Shown: piece after piece, positions 40,581 to 48,500 of the stretch
Numbering within the stretch: the first letter of the stretch is position 1
Layout of the letters: each line of letters begins with the position of its first letter
Assembly: GCA_934675685.1 (NCBI GenBank)
Contig: CAKURL010000008.1
Span: 1 to 54,141, forward strand
Length of the DNA: 54,141 nucleotides
Source: an uncultured Candidatus Melainabacteria bacterium
GTDB taxonomy: Bacteria > Cyanobacteriota > Vampirovibrionia > Gastranaerophilales > Gastranaerophilaceae
Reading direction: 5' to 3'
Made by a program: the position numbers and the translations under genes
Notes under the pieces: model-generated
Database searches by the model: none
Seen by the model: only the letters and a program-made list of their open reading frames with translations
Told to the model about the DNA's origin: nothing

Positions 40581-40721
40581 AAGCGTAAGCCGGTGTAATG
40601 ATTGGCTTGCGTTGAGCAAGACTATTATTACATAACGATGGCGACGTAGAAATCTTTTCTAAGCAAAGGTTTTGGTTAGTGCGAAAATTTCTTTTTGATT
40701 TCACAGGAGCCTTTTGCGTAA
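40581..40721 (+). ncRNA. Structured repeat element, copy B
   Basis: Collinear with copy A at 10586-10729. AAGCGTAAGC (GTAA tetraloop) is followed by the hairpin TGTAAT (40594-40599) / ATTACA (40627-40632) with inner CTTGC/GCAAG and the same loop GTTGA (40611-40615). Then come GACGTAG (40643-40649), GAAATC/GATTTC enclosing a second hairpin, and CACAGGAGCC (40702-40711). Stem bases differ from copy A but pairing is kept. It replaces 27 bases of the tandem repeat unit, between the third tRNA-Lys 3' end copy and the GTCCGGCGGG sequence. Confidence 0.5.
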
Positions 40722-40801
40722 CGTCCGGCGGGAGCAACCGCTTCTTGTTTCCTTTTTGTTTTTCATAAAAGCATACGTATCAATATAATTAATATTTATT
40801 A

Positions 40802-40807
40802 TATAAT
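40802..40807 (+). promoter_or_regulatory. -10 box of the NTPase-nuclease gene (leaderless geometry)
   Basis: TATAAT exactly six bases before the ATG at 40814; no Shine-Dalgarno sequence in between. Confidence 0.5.
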
Positions 40808-40813
40808 TAATTT

Positions 40814-43800
40814 ATGAATTCAAACAAAGTGATTTACGATTGGAAACGCTATTGGGTATCCCTAGAAGATGATGAAGAAACATATCATGCCTATTCTCAG
40901 TTGTATGAAAATAAAAAAGTTACTTTGGCAGATTTAAGGGACGAAAAATGTTTAATATTGTTGGGTGACGCAGCATTAGGGAAAACTACTGTTTTAAAAG
41001 ATGAGTATAAAAAACTTTTGAATTCTAATTTGAAAGCATATTTTATAGATTTAAAATATGTTAGTGATCAGGCGTCATTAAAAGATAAATTTATAGAACT
41101 ACAGAAATATTGCCATAATAAATCAAGAGTATATTTGTTAATGGATAGTTTTGACGAAAGTCAGCTTATATTTAAGAATATTGTAAATTGTTTAATTGAT
41201 AGTTTAAAATCACTGAATTTGAAAAATATATACATAAGAATCACTTGTAGGACGGTTGTTTTTCCGCAATATTTGCTTGATGAACTTAAACAACTTGCTT
41301 ATGAAAAAAAAGAAGTGCGCGATCTTGGTAATATCAAAAAAGGTTTTAAGCATCAATTTGAAATTAAACAAAGTTGCGAAAAATTTTCAGTAAAAATATA
41401 TAGATTGTTGCCTTTAGATGAAGCTGATATAGATACTGTGTTGGAACATAAAAATATTAATAAAGATGATTTTTATAATAATATTTTACTTTCTGAAGAA
41501 TTGAAGACTCCTATTGTTATATTGTATATCATTGACAATTATCAAAATATTGGCAATAAATCACAATTTGAAATATATAGTAATATATGTAAACAGCTTT
41601 GTAGTGAATTTAATGGACAATATAATAAACAAATATTAAATATAAATGAAAGAATAAAAATTATCGAAATTCTATTTACTTTAATGTTATTTTCTAATAA
41701 GTATTTAATTTCTTATGATAAAAATGTTTGTGATTTTTCAAGTGATGATATATTTTATACGCAAAAGTATTTTAATGATATAAAAAACATTTCAGATATA
41801 TTGCGTTTTGCTATTCCGACAAGTAACATTGAGGAAGTTTTAAATACGGGGCTGTTTACGGGCAAATGTAATTGCATTACTTGTATTCAAAAAACATATA
41901 TGGAATTTCTTGTTGCAAAATTTATTCTGGATTGTGATTTATACAATAATTTTAAAAATCTTATGTTTGACGAATATGGCAAAGTTTTGCCTCCTTTTGT
42001 AAATACTATATGTTGGTTGGCTGATCAAAATGATGCTATATTTGACGAGGTATATTTAAAAGATCCGGATATATTGTTGACGAGTATCGTCTCTTTTTCT
42101 TCAGAAGAAAAAAATATAAAATTACTAGAAAAATTCTATGAATTATTAAAAACAGAAGGGATATATGGGCTAACTTCCTATTCTTTTATTTTTAAAAAAT
42201 TATCTATTCCAAAGAATTTGATTATTAAAATTGTTGAAAAATATTTAAAATCTGATGATCCTACTTGTATTGCTATGACAATAGAGTTGTTGGATATAAA
42301 TAATATTGTGGAATTTAAAAATTATATTTTTAACATTGCAATTTCAAAAGAACATAGTTTTCATTGCCGATTGGCGGCGTTGTCTTTTCTTAAGCAGCAT
42401 GCAATTTCTGATTTGCATAAAATTTCTGAGTATGTGGATAATTTTATAGTGGAAGACTTGGAAGAAACTTCGAAATATGCATACTTGTTGATTAATTTAT
42501 TAGCGCCTGATTATTTGCCAGAAGCAAAATTTAGAAAAATAATAAATCAAAATTTAGAAAATACTTTTTACTATCATGTAAAACTAGAAGTAATTGAACG
42601 CAATCAAGGATTGCATAAAATCATGTTGTCGAAGTTGCTGGAATTGCTAATAGATAAAACAGAAGAAGATACTTATCATATTGAAGATTTATTAAATAAA
42701 TTAATTAAAAATTTACCTTTTGGCGATATAGAATATATTGCAAATTTTATATATGATATATCAAAATATACTCATTTATATTTAAAGTTGGATTTGTGCT
42801 CAGCATTTAAAAATATAAATAAAAAAATAAAATATGAAATTTTTGATTATATATTTAATAATCTGCTTATTTCTCAAGATAAATATATTTACCCTGCGGG
42901 TTATTATGAAAATTTTTTCGATAAACAGGATTTAATGTTTTTAATTGGGCAATTTAATAAATCAAAAAATAAGAATATTAAAAAATTATTATTTGATTTA
43001 TGTAGATGTAAATTTCCATTTTATAAATATATTGTTAATATAAATTGGTTAACAAAAGATATTATATATTTTATTAAAAACAGAAAATTGATAATTGAAC
43101 AATACCATTTATATAGTGTGATAAATAAATTAAAAAAATTTTATCATAAAATTAAAAATGTTTGCTTGAAAACAAGAACTTTTATATTTAAAAAAAGACC
43201 AATAGATTTTGTAAGAAAAATATTAAGCAAAGATGTTTTCTTAGAAAATGATTGGAATGATTGCATATATTATTTATTGCAAATTAATAATCCTCAGGAG
43301 AAAAAATTTTCTTTTTGTCCTATAGACTGTGAATATACAGATGGGTGTTATATTTTGACACCAAAAGAAAAGAAACAGTTGTTTGATTTGGCGAAATTTT
43401 ATGTTGAAAATCAATTATATGATGCAGCAAAAATAAATAATAGATTAACTACTAATTCTTTTACTCCGCTAGAAAATATGCTAATTGTTCCTGCAATTTA
43501 TATGTTGTATAAAAAAGATGAAAAAAAATTACGTGATTTGTTGTATCAAGATGAGATTATTAAAAAAAGTTTGCCATATATTATAAATTATCCTATAGAT
43601 AATTATCTCTATGATGAAACAAAATCTTGCCGAATTGAATTGTTGAAGTATTTCATTGATAATAATGAAGCTGAGTTTTTGAAGACTTTAGCCGAAATAA
43701 TTGATATAAAATTATCTGTTCGAAATGATGAAATATATTTAGAATTTTTAGAAGATTTTTATAATATAGATAATGAACGGTTAAATGATGTGCTTTTTGA

Positions 43801-45025
43801 AAAAATAAATATTTTATTGACCAAAAACATTTATACTAAATCGGAATTATATATACTAGAACATATCGGAAAATATTTAACAATTAAAAATTATTTTAAA
43901 TGCAAAGAATTATTTGTTTCTGTGCTTAAAGATGCAAACAAGCCAATTTGTTTGAAAATAATTGCTGCTAAATTTTTGGCTTGTTATAATAATGCGTTTG
44001 ATGTTTATAAAAATTTGTTAGATACAAATGAGGAATTTGCTACAGGCTTTATTTGTAATGCTGCAAGAAATTATTTTGACAGTGGCTTGTATCAAAATAA
44101 CAAAAGCATCAAGTTAAATTTAAATAGTATTGAATTGGCTCAATTTTTTATAATTCTTGAAAAATATTATCCTGCTTCCGAAGATACTTATCCAAATGGG
44201 GGTGTGACTCAGAGACAAGAAATCGCTTATTTGAGAAGGAATATTATTAATAAAAGCATAAATAATGGTGATCTTGCGTTTTTTGATTATATAAAAAATA
44301 ACTCAGAATTAAATATTCAATCTTTTTGGATTTCGAATGCAAAAAGAAATTATACAATTTTACATTATCAACATATAAATGTTGAAGATTTAATAATGAT
44401 GATATTAAAAGAAAATTCCTATGCTATATTGAATAATTTTCATTTATACGAGGTTGTTCTAAAGGCTTTAGAAGAAATAAAATTAAATTTAAGAGAGGAT
44501 ACAAATTATTTAAGACTTTGGAATGAATACAATAATGAATCTTGGCCGAAAGATGAAAGAGCGTTAAATGACGAATTGAAAAGATTGTTGAAAATAAAAT
44601 TAAGAAATATAATTGTAAATAGAGAAGTCGAAATATTTCCAAAAATTTCTGGTGCCGGAAATGATATTCCCGATTTGTTGGTGCAATGCCAAATAGGCCA
44701 AAATGATATTGCCTCTGTGATAATCGAGACTAAATGTTGTTGGAATCCAAATTTAAGAGAATCAATAAAAACTCAATTATACGATAGGTATATGCGCGAT
44801 GATATGAAATATAAATACGGTATATATTTAATTGGCTGGTATTGGTGTGATAAATGGAGCAAAGAGAAAAAGGAAAATAAAATAAAACAAATTAGGCATA
44901 AAAAACGTTTTTCTGAAACAGATATAAATAAAACTATTGAATATTTTGAGGAATGTTCTAGAAAATTATCAGATAAATATAAAAAAGTAAAGACAATAGT
45001 TTTGGATTTATCGCTCCCAAAATAA
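40814..45025 (+). CDS. Large NACHT/STAND-like NTPase with C-terminal PD-(D/E)XK nuclease-like domain, candidate anti-phage protein
   Basis: 1403 residues. Walker A GDAALGKTT (51-59), Walker B VYLLMDSFDE (106-115) with the Asp-x-x-Asp-Glu spacing typical of NACHT ATPases, and an Arg-bearing sensor strand IRITCRT (141-147) define the NTPase. KTPIVI (231-236) and QKTYMEFLVAKF (359-370) match later NACHT/winged-helix landmarks. Residues ~380-1270 are Leu/Ile/Asn/Lys-rich helices without a named repeat. The C terminus has Asp1287 in DIPDLLV and IIETK (Glu1305, Lys1307), then CWNPNL, QLYDRYMRDD and YGIYLIGWYWCDKW, as in PD-(D/E)XK nucleases. The gene is visibly more AT-rich than its neighbours and uses many ATA codons, a sign of transfer. 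It stands alone behind tRNA-Lys repeats. Function as an NLR-like phage sensor is inference. Confidence 0.75.
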   Translation: MNSNKVIYDWKRYWVSLEDDEETYHAYSQLYENKKVTLADLRDEKCLILLGDAALGKTTVLKDEYKKLLNSNLKAYFIDLKYVSDQASLKDKFIELQKYCHNKSRVYLLMDSFDESQLIFKNIVNCLIDSLKSLNLKNIYIRITCRTVVFPQYLLDELKQLAYEKKEVRDLGNIKKGFKHQFEIKQSCEKFSVKIYRLLPLDEADIDTVLEHKNINKDDFYNNILLSEELKTPIVILYIIDNYQNIGNKSQFEIYSNICKQLCSEFNGQYNKQILNINERIKIIEILFTLMLFSNKYLISYDKNVCDFSSDDIFYTQKYFNDIKNISDILRFAIPTSNIEEVLNTGLFTGKCNCITCIQKTYMEFLVAKFILDCDLYNNFKNLMFDEYGKVLPPFVNTICWLADQNDAIFDEVYLKDPDILLTSIVSFSSEEKNIKLLEKFYELLKTEGIYGLTSYSFIFKKLSIPKNLIIKIVEKYLKSDDPTCIAMTIELLDINNIVEFKNYIFNIAISKEHSFHCRLAALSFLKQHAISDLHKISEYVDNFIVEDLEETSKYAYLLINLLAPDYLPEAKFRKIINQNLENTFYYHVKLEVIERNQGLHKIMLSKLLELLIDKTEEDTYHIEDLLNKLIKNLPFGDIEYIANFIYDISKYTHLYLKLDLCSAFKNINKKIKYEIFDYIFNNLLISQDKYIYPAGYYENFFDKQDLMFLIGQFNKSKNKNIKKLLFDLCRCKFPFYKYIVNINWLTKDIIYFIKNRKLIIEQYHLYSVINKLKKFYHKIKNVCLKTRTFIFKKRPIDFVRKILSKDVFLENDWNDCIYYLLQINNPQEKKFSFCPIDCEYTDGCYILTPKEKKQLFDLAKFYVENQLYDAAKINNRLTTNSFTPLENMLIVPAIYMLYKKDEKKLRDLLYQDEIIKKSLPYIINYPIDNYLYDETKSCRIELLKYFIDNNEAEFLKTLAEIIDIKLSVRNDEIYLEFLEDFYNIDNERLNDVLFEKINILLTKNIYTKSELYILEHIGKYLTIKNYFKCKELFVSVLKDANKPICLKIIAAKFLACYNNAFDVYKNLLDTNEEFATGFICNAARNYFDSGLYQNNKSIKLNLNSIELAQFFIILEKYYPASEDTYPNGGVTQRQEIAYLRRNIINKSINNGDLAFFDYIKNNSELNIQSFWISNAKRNYTILHYQHINVEDLIMMILKENSYAILNNFHLYEVVLKALEEIKLNLREDTNYLRLWNEYNNESWPKDERALNDELKRLLKIKLRNIIVNREVEIFPKISGAGNDIPDLLVQCQIGQNDIASVIIETKCCWNPNLRESIKTQLYDRYMRDDMKYKYGIYLIGWYWCDKWSKEKKENKIKQIRHKKRFSETDINKTIEYFEECSRKLSDKYKKVKTIVLDLSLPK

Positions 45026-45141
45026 GAGGTTTTGTTTTTATGGATTTTTTATATTATGTAAGGCAGAATGCAAGAATGCATTTAGTTGAAGTTAATAGTA
45101 AAAATCAAATATAAGTTTTAAATGTTGTTTTTTATATTCCC

Positions 45142-45540
45142 CTACACAAAACAACTCTTCAAAACAAAGAAAACCTTCTGCAAAAGTTTTCTAAATGCCT
45201 GAGTATAAAGAAGCTTCAAGATGTTTTTGGTATTTATTTTAAAGCCTTTTTTGAATTTAAAAGACCTAATCAAAATGACAATTTCGGCAACTTGAAAAGC
45301 AAAAGTCAAAATTTGTTTAATTCTCAAAAACTTTTTGTTTTTCAAAAATGCGATGACTTTGTTTATTTTTTCTAATGATTTTCTAAAGCGCTTTAAGGCA
45401 ATGATTGCGAGGTTTCCTTGTGTAGCAATCGATTTTTCAATTACTAAAACTTTTTTTTCAACCAAAATAATTTTTCTTACGCAAAGAATTGTAAGAAATG
45501 TTTCTAAAAATATTAAAAATATAAATACAAAATCAAGCAT
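45142..45540 (-). CDS. Small membrane-associated hypothetical protein
   Basis: 132 residues, not recognised. One strong N-terminal membrane segment (LDFVFIFLIFLETFLTILC) is followed by a long basic, probably coiled-coil region (IVEKKVLVIEKSI style heptads to residue ~75), a second hydrophobic patch (ILTFAFQVAEIVILI) and a Lys-rich tail. The topology recalls small periplasm-free scaffold proteins, but no family is evident. A TATAAT lies seven bases before the ATG, inside a palindromic ATTATAAT shared with the divergent murT. The 116 bases between this gene and the NTPase gene hold nothing I recognise. Confidence 0.6.
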   Translation of the reverse strand: MLDFVFIFLIFLETFLTILCVRKIILVEKKVLVIEKSIATQGNLAIIALKRFRKSLEKINKVIAFLKNKKFLRIKQILTFAFQVAEIVILIRSFKFKKGFKINTKNILKLLYTQAFRKLLQKVFFVLKSCFV

Positions 45541-45547
45541 TAATGAT

Positions 45548-45555
45548 ATTATAAT
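45548..45555. promoter_or_regulatory. Palindromic ATTATAAT between divergent genes
   Basis: TATAAT on both strands, seven bases from the ATG of the minus-strand gene (45540) and about 45 bases from the murT start. A separate TATTAT (45588-45593) lies six bases before a GTG at 45600. Confidence 0.45.
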
Positions 45556-45605
45556 ATGTGTGAAGTTTTTTTGCCATACACAACTAGTATTATTTAAAGG
45601 TGAAA

Positions 45606-46976
45606 ATGAAATTCGAAACCATCGTCAATTTATCAGGAAAAGTCTATTCGCTCTTGGAGAAAATCAATCTCCAAGAAAAATTTGACTTAGATTATTTGCT
45701 CGACAACAATTGCCCCGAGTTTGCCTCTCGTTTGCAGACATATTCGAAATTGGGCAAAATCGCCATTTGCGCCACAAATGGAAAAAGCTTCACTTTGAAC
45801 TTTTTAAACCAAATTTTAGAAAAAAATAACAACTCATATTTCACAAATGTCTTTGAAAATTCCAAAAAATATCCGATTTTGACTTCCATAATGCTCGAAT
45901 TAAATAGAAAAAAACATTTTGATTTGGCTTATGACAAAGTCGATTATTATACAGCTTCTTTAGACGAATATGAATTGAGCTCATATTTTAATATCATGAA
46001 ATTTGATTATTTGCTTTTGGGAAATTTGTTCCAAGACCAAAATGACTTTGGAAATTTAGAAGTCAAAAGGAAAAAAATCCAAGAAGCTCTTGTTTTAAAT
46101 TCTAAGCTAGATTTAATCATAAACGCAGATGAGCCATATTTTTTCAAAATAGATGACATCAAAAATGACGCTATTATGAACAAAAAAAGGTCAAAGTTTT
46201 TCTATGGCTTTGAAGAGATTGAATATTCGGGTATTACAAGAAACATTGTACAAAAAAACGATTTAGCAAAATGCCCGATTTGCGCTTGCAGCCTTGATTA
46301 CAAAAAAAGATTTTATTCCCACTTAGGAGACTACGATTGCGCTTGCGGCTTCAAGCGCCCAAAGCTCGACTTGAGCGCAAAAGCAAAAATTTTTCCTAAT
46401 TATTCTTTTTTGGAAGTCTTTTACGAAGATAATAAATACGTCTTTAAGCTCCCTTTTGGAGGAATTTCAAATGCTTATAATGTCCTAGGCGCAATTGCTT
46501 TAGCCTTTAGGCTCGGGATAAATCGAAAAACAATTACAAAAGCAATTGAGGATTTCAATTTTTTAAGGGCGAGAGATGAAATCGTCAAATACAAAGGAAA
46601 AAATATTAAAGTTAAAATCATCAAAAACCCGACTTCGCTTTCTTGCGCTTTAGAAGAACTTTATGGCGCAAAAAATGTGAAAGTTGTGTTTGCCCTAAAT
46701 GATGACTTGAAAGATGGCGAGGACACAAGCTGGATTTGGGGAGCGAATTTTGAAGCCGTAAGGGGGTTTGAAAATAAAGTCTATGTTTGTTCAAATCGCT
46801 TTGATGATATGGCTTTGAGGCTAAAATATAGCGGAATAAACCCATGCTTAATCGTGATGGATTCGAGCGTCAAAAGGGCGATTAATTGTTGTTATTATGA
46901 ATTAGAAGAAAATGAAACCATGCTCATTTTGGCTTCTCCTTCTTTAGAAGATGAAGTATATAGCTCGATTGGGTAA
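45606..46976 (+). CDS. murT: MurT-type lipid II isoglutaminyl synthase subunit
   Basis: Mur-ligase-fold protein that, with the glutaminase GatD, amidates the D-glutamate of lipid II. Visible: ATP-binding CATNGKSFTLNFLNQIL (residues ~56-72), NLFQDQNDFGNLE, LIINADEPYFF, a zinc-ribbon insert (CPICACSLDYKKRFYSHLGD then YDCACGFKRP, four Cys) unique to MurT, and the C-terminal DUF1727 part with DGEDTSWIWGANFE. 456 residues, normal. gatD, usually the next gene, is not here. A GTG at 45600 six bases after TATTAT is an alternative start; AAAGG precedes the ATG. Confidence 0.88.
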   Translation: MKFETIVNLSGKVYSLLEKINLQEKFDLDYLLDNNCPEFASRLQTYSKLGKIAICATNGKSFTLNFLNQILEKNNNSYFTNVFENSKKYPILTSIMLELNRKKHFDLAYDKVDYYTASLDEYELSSYFNIMKFDYLLLGNLFQDQNDFGNLEVKRKKIQEALVLNSKLDLIINADEPYFFKIDDIKNDAIMNKKRSKFFYGFEEIEYSGITRNIVQKNDLAKCPICACSLDYKKRFYSHLGDYDCACGFKRPKLDLSAKAKIFPNYSFLEVFYEDNKYVFKLPFGGISNAYNVLGAIALAFRLGINRKTITKAIEDFNFLRARDEIVKYKGKNIKVKIIKNPTSLSCALEELYGAKNVKVVFALNDDLKDGEDTSWIWGANFEAVRGFENKVYVCSNRFDDMALRLKYSGINPCLIVMDSSVKRAINCCYYELEENETMLILASPSLEDEVYSSIG

Positions 46977-47010
46977 TGTTAAAAAATGTTTTTTTAATAG
47001 AAAATTTTTC

Positions 47011-47038
47011 TTGCAAAATTTGCGAATTGAGGTAAAAT
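47011..47038 (+). promoter_or_regulatory. Promoter of the gene at 47084
   Basis: TTGCAA (47011-47016), 16-base spacer, TAAAAT (47033-47038). A ~40-base leader with a small GGGAT/ATCCC hairpin and GAGG before the ATG follows. Confidence 0.5.
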
Positions 47039-47083
47039 AATTGTATCGAAAATACCATGCGGGATTATCCCTTGTGAGGAAAA

Positions 47084-47881
47084 ATGAAAATTAACAACCT
47101 TGATTGTTGCAGACCTAGAAGACGACGTTTCAGTTTTCAAGCTCAGGACGAAAACATAAAGAACAAGAAAGTTCTATATAAGCACTACGAAGCAGTAAGC
47201 GACGAAAAATTGGCGGATTTAAGCATTGAGCGCGCCAAGAAGCAGGTGCAACAAAGTGGTAAAATGAAAGTTTTTAAGGCTCTTCCAATTTTAGGTGCCT
47301 TAGTAGCAGGAACAAGCATAGCTTTAACCCAATCCGGAAAAACGACAGACAAATTGCGTGCAGGATTGGGTTTTTTAATGCTTTTAGGCGGTCTTGTTGA
47401 CGTGAATAAAGGCGTTTCAACAGTTGCTCAAAAGATAGATAACGAAAATAAAGACAAAAAAGCGTCCGCTTTATTAAAAGGTGGTTTATATTTTGCAACA
47501 GGGGCGACTATGATTGGAATGGGTGCAGTTGCAACAAATATGGCTTCTAATCTAGCTTCAAAAGTTCTTCCAAAAGCAAATGGCGAAGGGCTTCAAAAAG
47601 CTTTAGAAGGTGCTAAAAATGCAATTAATAATTCAAAAGTGTCTGAATTTTTGCAAAACAAAGTTGACCCGGTTTTAGTTAAAAATAAATTTTTGCAAAA
47701 GGCGATTGCGCCTTTGACCGTTGCAGTAAGCTCTATTGGTATCAACGTTGCTCAAAACAAATTAGCTAAAGAAATGGGCAAAGATGTTGTTTTAAAATCT
47801 CAAGAAAATTTCTTAAAAGGCAAAGTTGCCCAAGCAGAAATTAAAGCGAGATATGACCAAATTGACGCAAAAGAAATTTAA
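47084..47881 (+). CDS. Putative membrane protein with N-terminal FSFQA segment
   Basis: 265 residues, not recognised. Begins MKINNLDCCRPRRRR then FSFQAQ, close in position and pattern to the NFKG segments of the proteins at 24464 and 34761. It continues with Ala/Gly-rich hydrophobic blocks (ALPILGALVAGTSIALT, LRAGLGFLMLLGGLVDV, GGLYFATGATMIGMGAVATN, PLTVAVSSIGINVA) separated by Lys-rich amphipathic helices. About four possible membrane segments. GAGG lies before the ATG. maf follows after eight bases, probably cotranscribed. Function unknown. Confidence 0.7.
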   Translation: MKINNLDCCRPRRRRFSFQAQDENIKNKKVLYKHYEAVSDEKLADLSIERAKKQVQQSGKMKVFKALPILGALVAGTSIALTQSGKTTDKLRAGLGFLMLLGGLVDVNKGVSTVAQKIDNENKDKKASALLKGGLYFATGATMIGMGAVATNMASNLASKVLPKANGEGLQKALEGAKNAINNSKVSEFLQNKVDPVLVKNKFLQKAIAPLTVAVSSIGINVAQNKLAKEMGKDVVLKSQENFLKGKVAQAEIKARYDQIDAKEI

Positions 47882-47889
47882 TTTTTAAT

Positions 47890-48483
47890 ATGAATTTGTT
47901 AAATAAAAAATTAATTCTTGCTTCTAAATCCCCAAGAAGGCGAGAAATCTTGCGTAAAGCAGGTTTTGAATTTGAAATTTTCCCATCTAGCTATGATGAA
48001 AAAATATCTGGGCTTTTATATAAAAAAGAGCTTGTGGAAAATTGCGCTTATAATAAAGCGCTCGACGTTCTAAAAAGTTTTCCTGAGGCTTTGATAATTT
48101 CTTCTGATACTGTGGTCGTAGCCCCTTTAATTGACGAAAATAATGATAAAAAAGAATATATCTTAGGGAAACCTAAAGATTTTGATGAAGCTTTTTCAAT
48201 GCTTCAAAATCTTTCTTCTAAAACGCACTTTGTGGCAAGCTCCATCTGCCTTTTAGATAAAAATAAAGCTATAAAAAATACTGAAATCACTAAAGTGACT
48301 TTTAGGGTCTTAAGCGATTTAGAAATTAAAAACTATATAAATTCAAAAAAGCCTTTTGACAAAGCAGGAAGCTATGGAATACAAGACGAAGGCTTTGATT
48401 TTGCTCTTAAAATCGAAGGCGAATATGACAACGTTGTGGGCTTTCCTTTAAAATTATTTAAAAAAATGTTAAAAGAATTTTAA
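47890..48483 (+). CDS. maf: Maf-type nucleotide pyrophosphatase
   Basis: 197 residues. Hydrolyses non-canonical or m5U/pseudouridine-type nucleoside triphosphates; related to septum-linked Maf. Conserved parts: LILASKSPRRREILRKAGFE at the start, the catalytic ISSDTVVV, a KPKDFDEAFSML helix and FDKAGSYGIQ. Normal family length. It has no ribosome-binding site of note after the preceding gene, suggesting coupling. Convergent with the ABC ATPase gene downstream. Confidence 0.92.
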   Translation: MNLLNKKLILASKSPRRREILRKAGFEFEIFPSSYDEKISGLLYKKELVENCAYNKALDVLKSFPEALIISSDTVVVAPLIDENNDKKEYILGKPKDFDEAFSMLQNLSSKTHFVASSICLLDKNKAIKNTEITKVTFRVLSDLEIKNYINSKKPFDKAGSYGIQDEGFDFALKIEGEYDNVVGFPLKLFKKMLKEF

Positions 48484-48500
48484 ATTTTTTTGAATTTTTG

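Noticed and set aside
40254..40598. Open frame of 114 codons through the tandem repeats
   Set aside because: It exists because the 120-bp unit is divisible by three; the peptide repeats a segment containing the tRNA 3' end and has no start signal or coding character.
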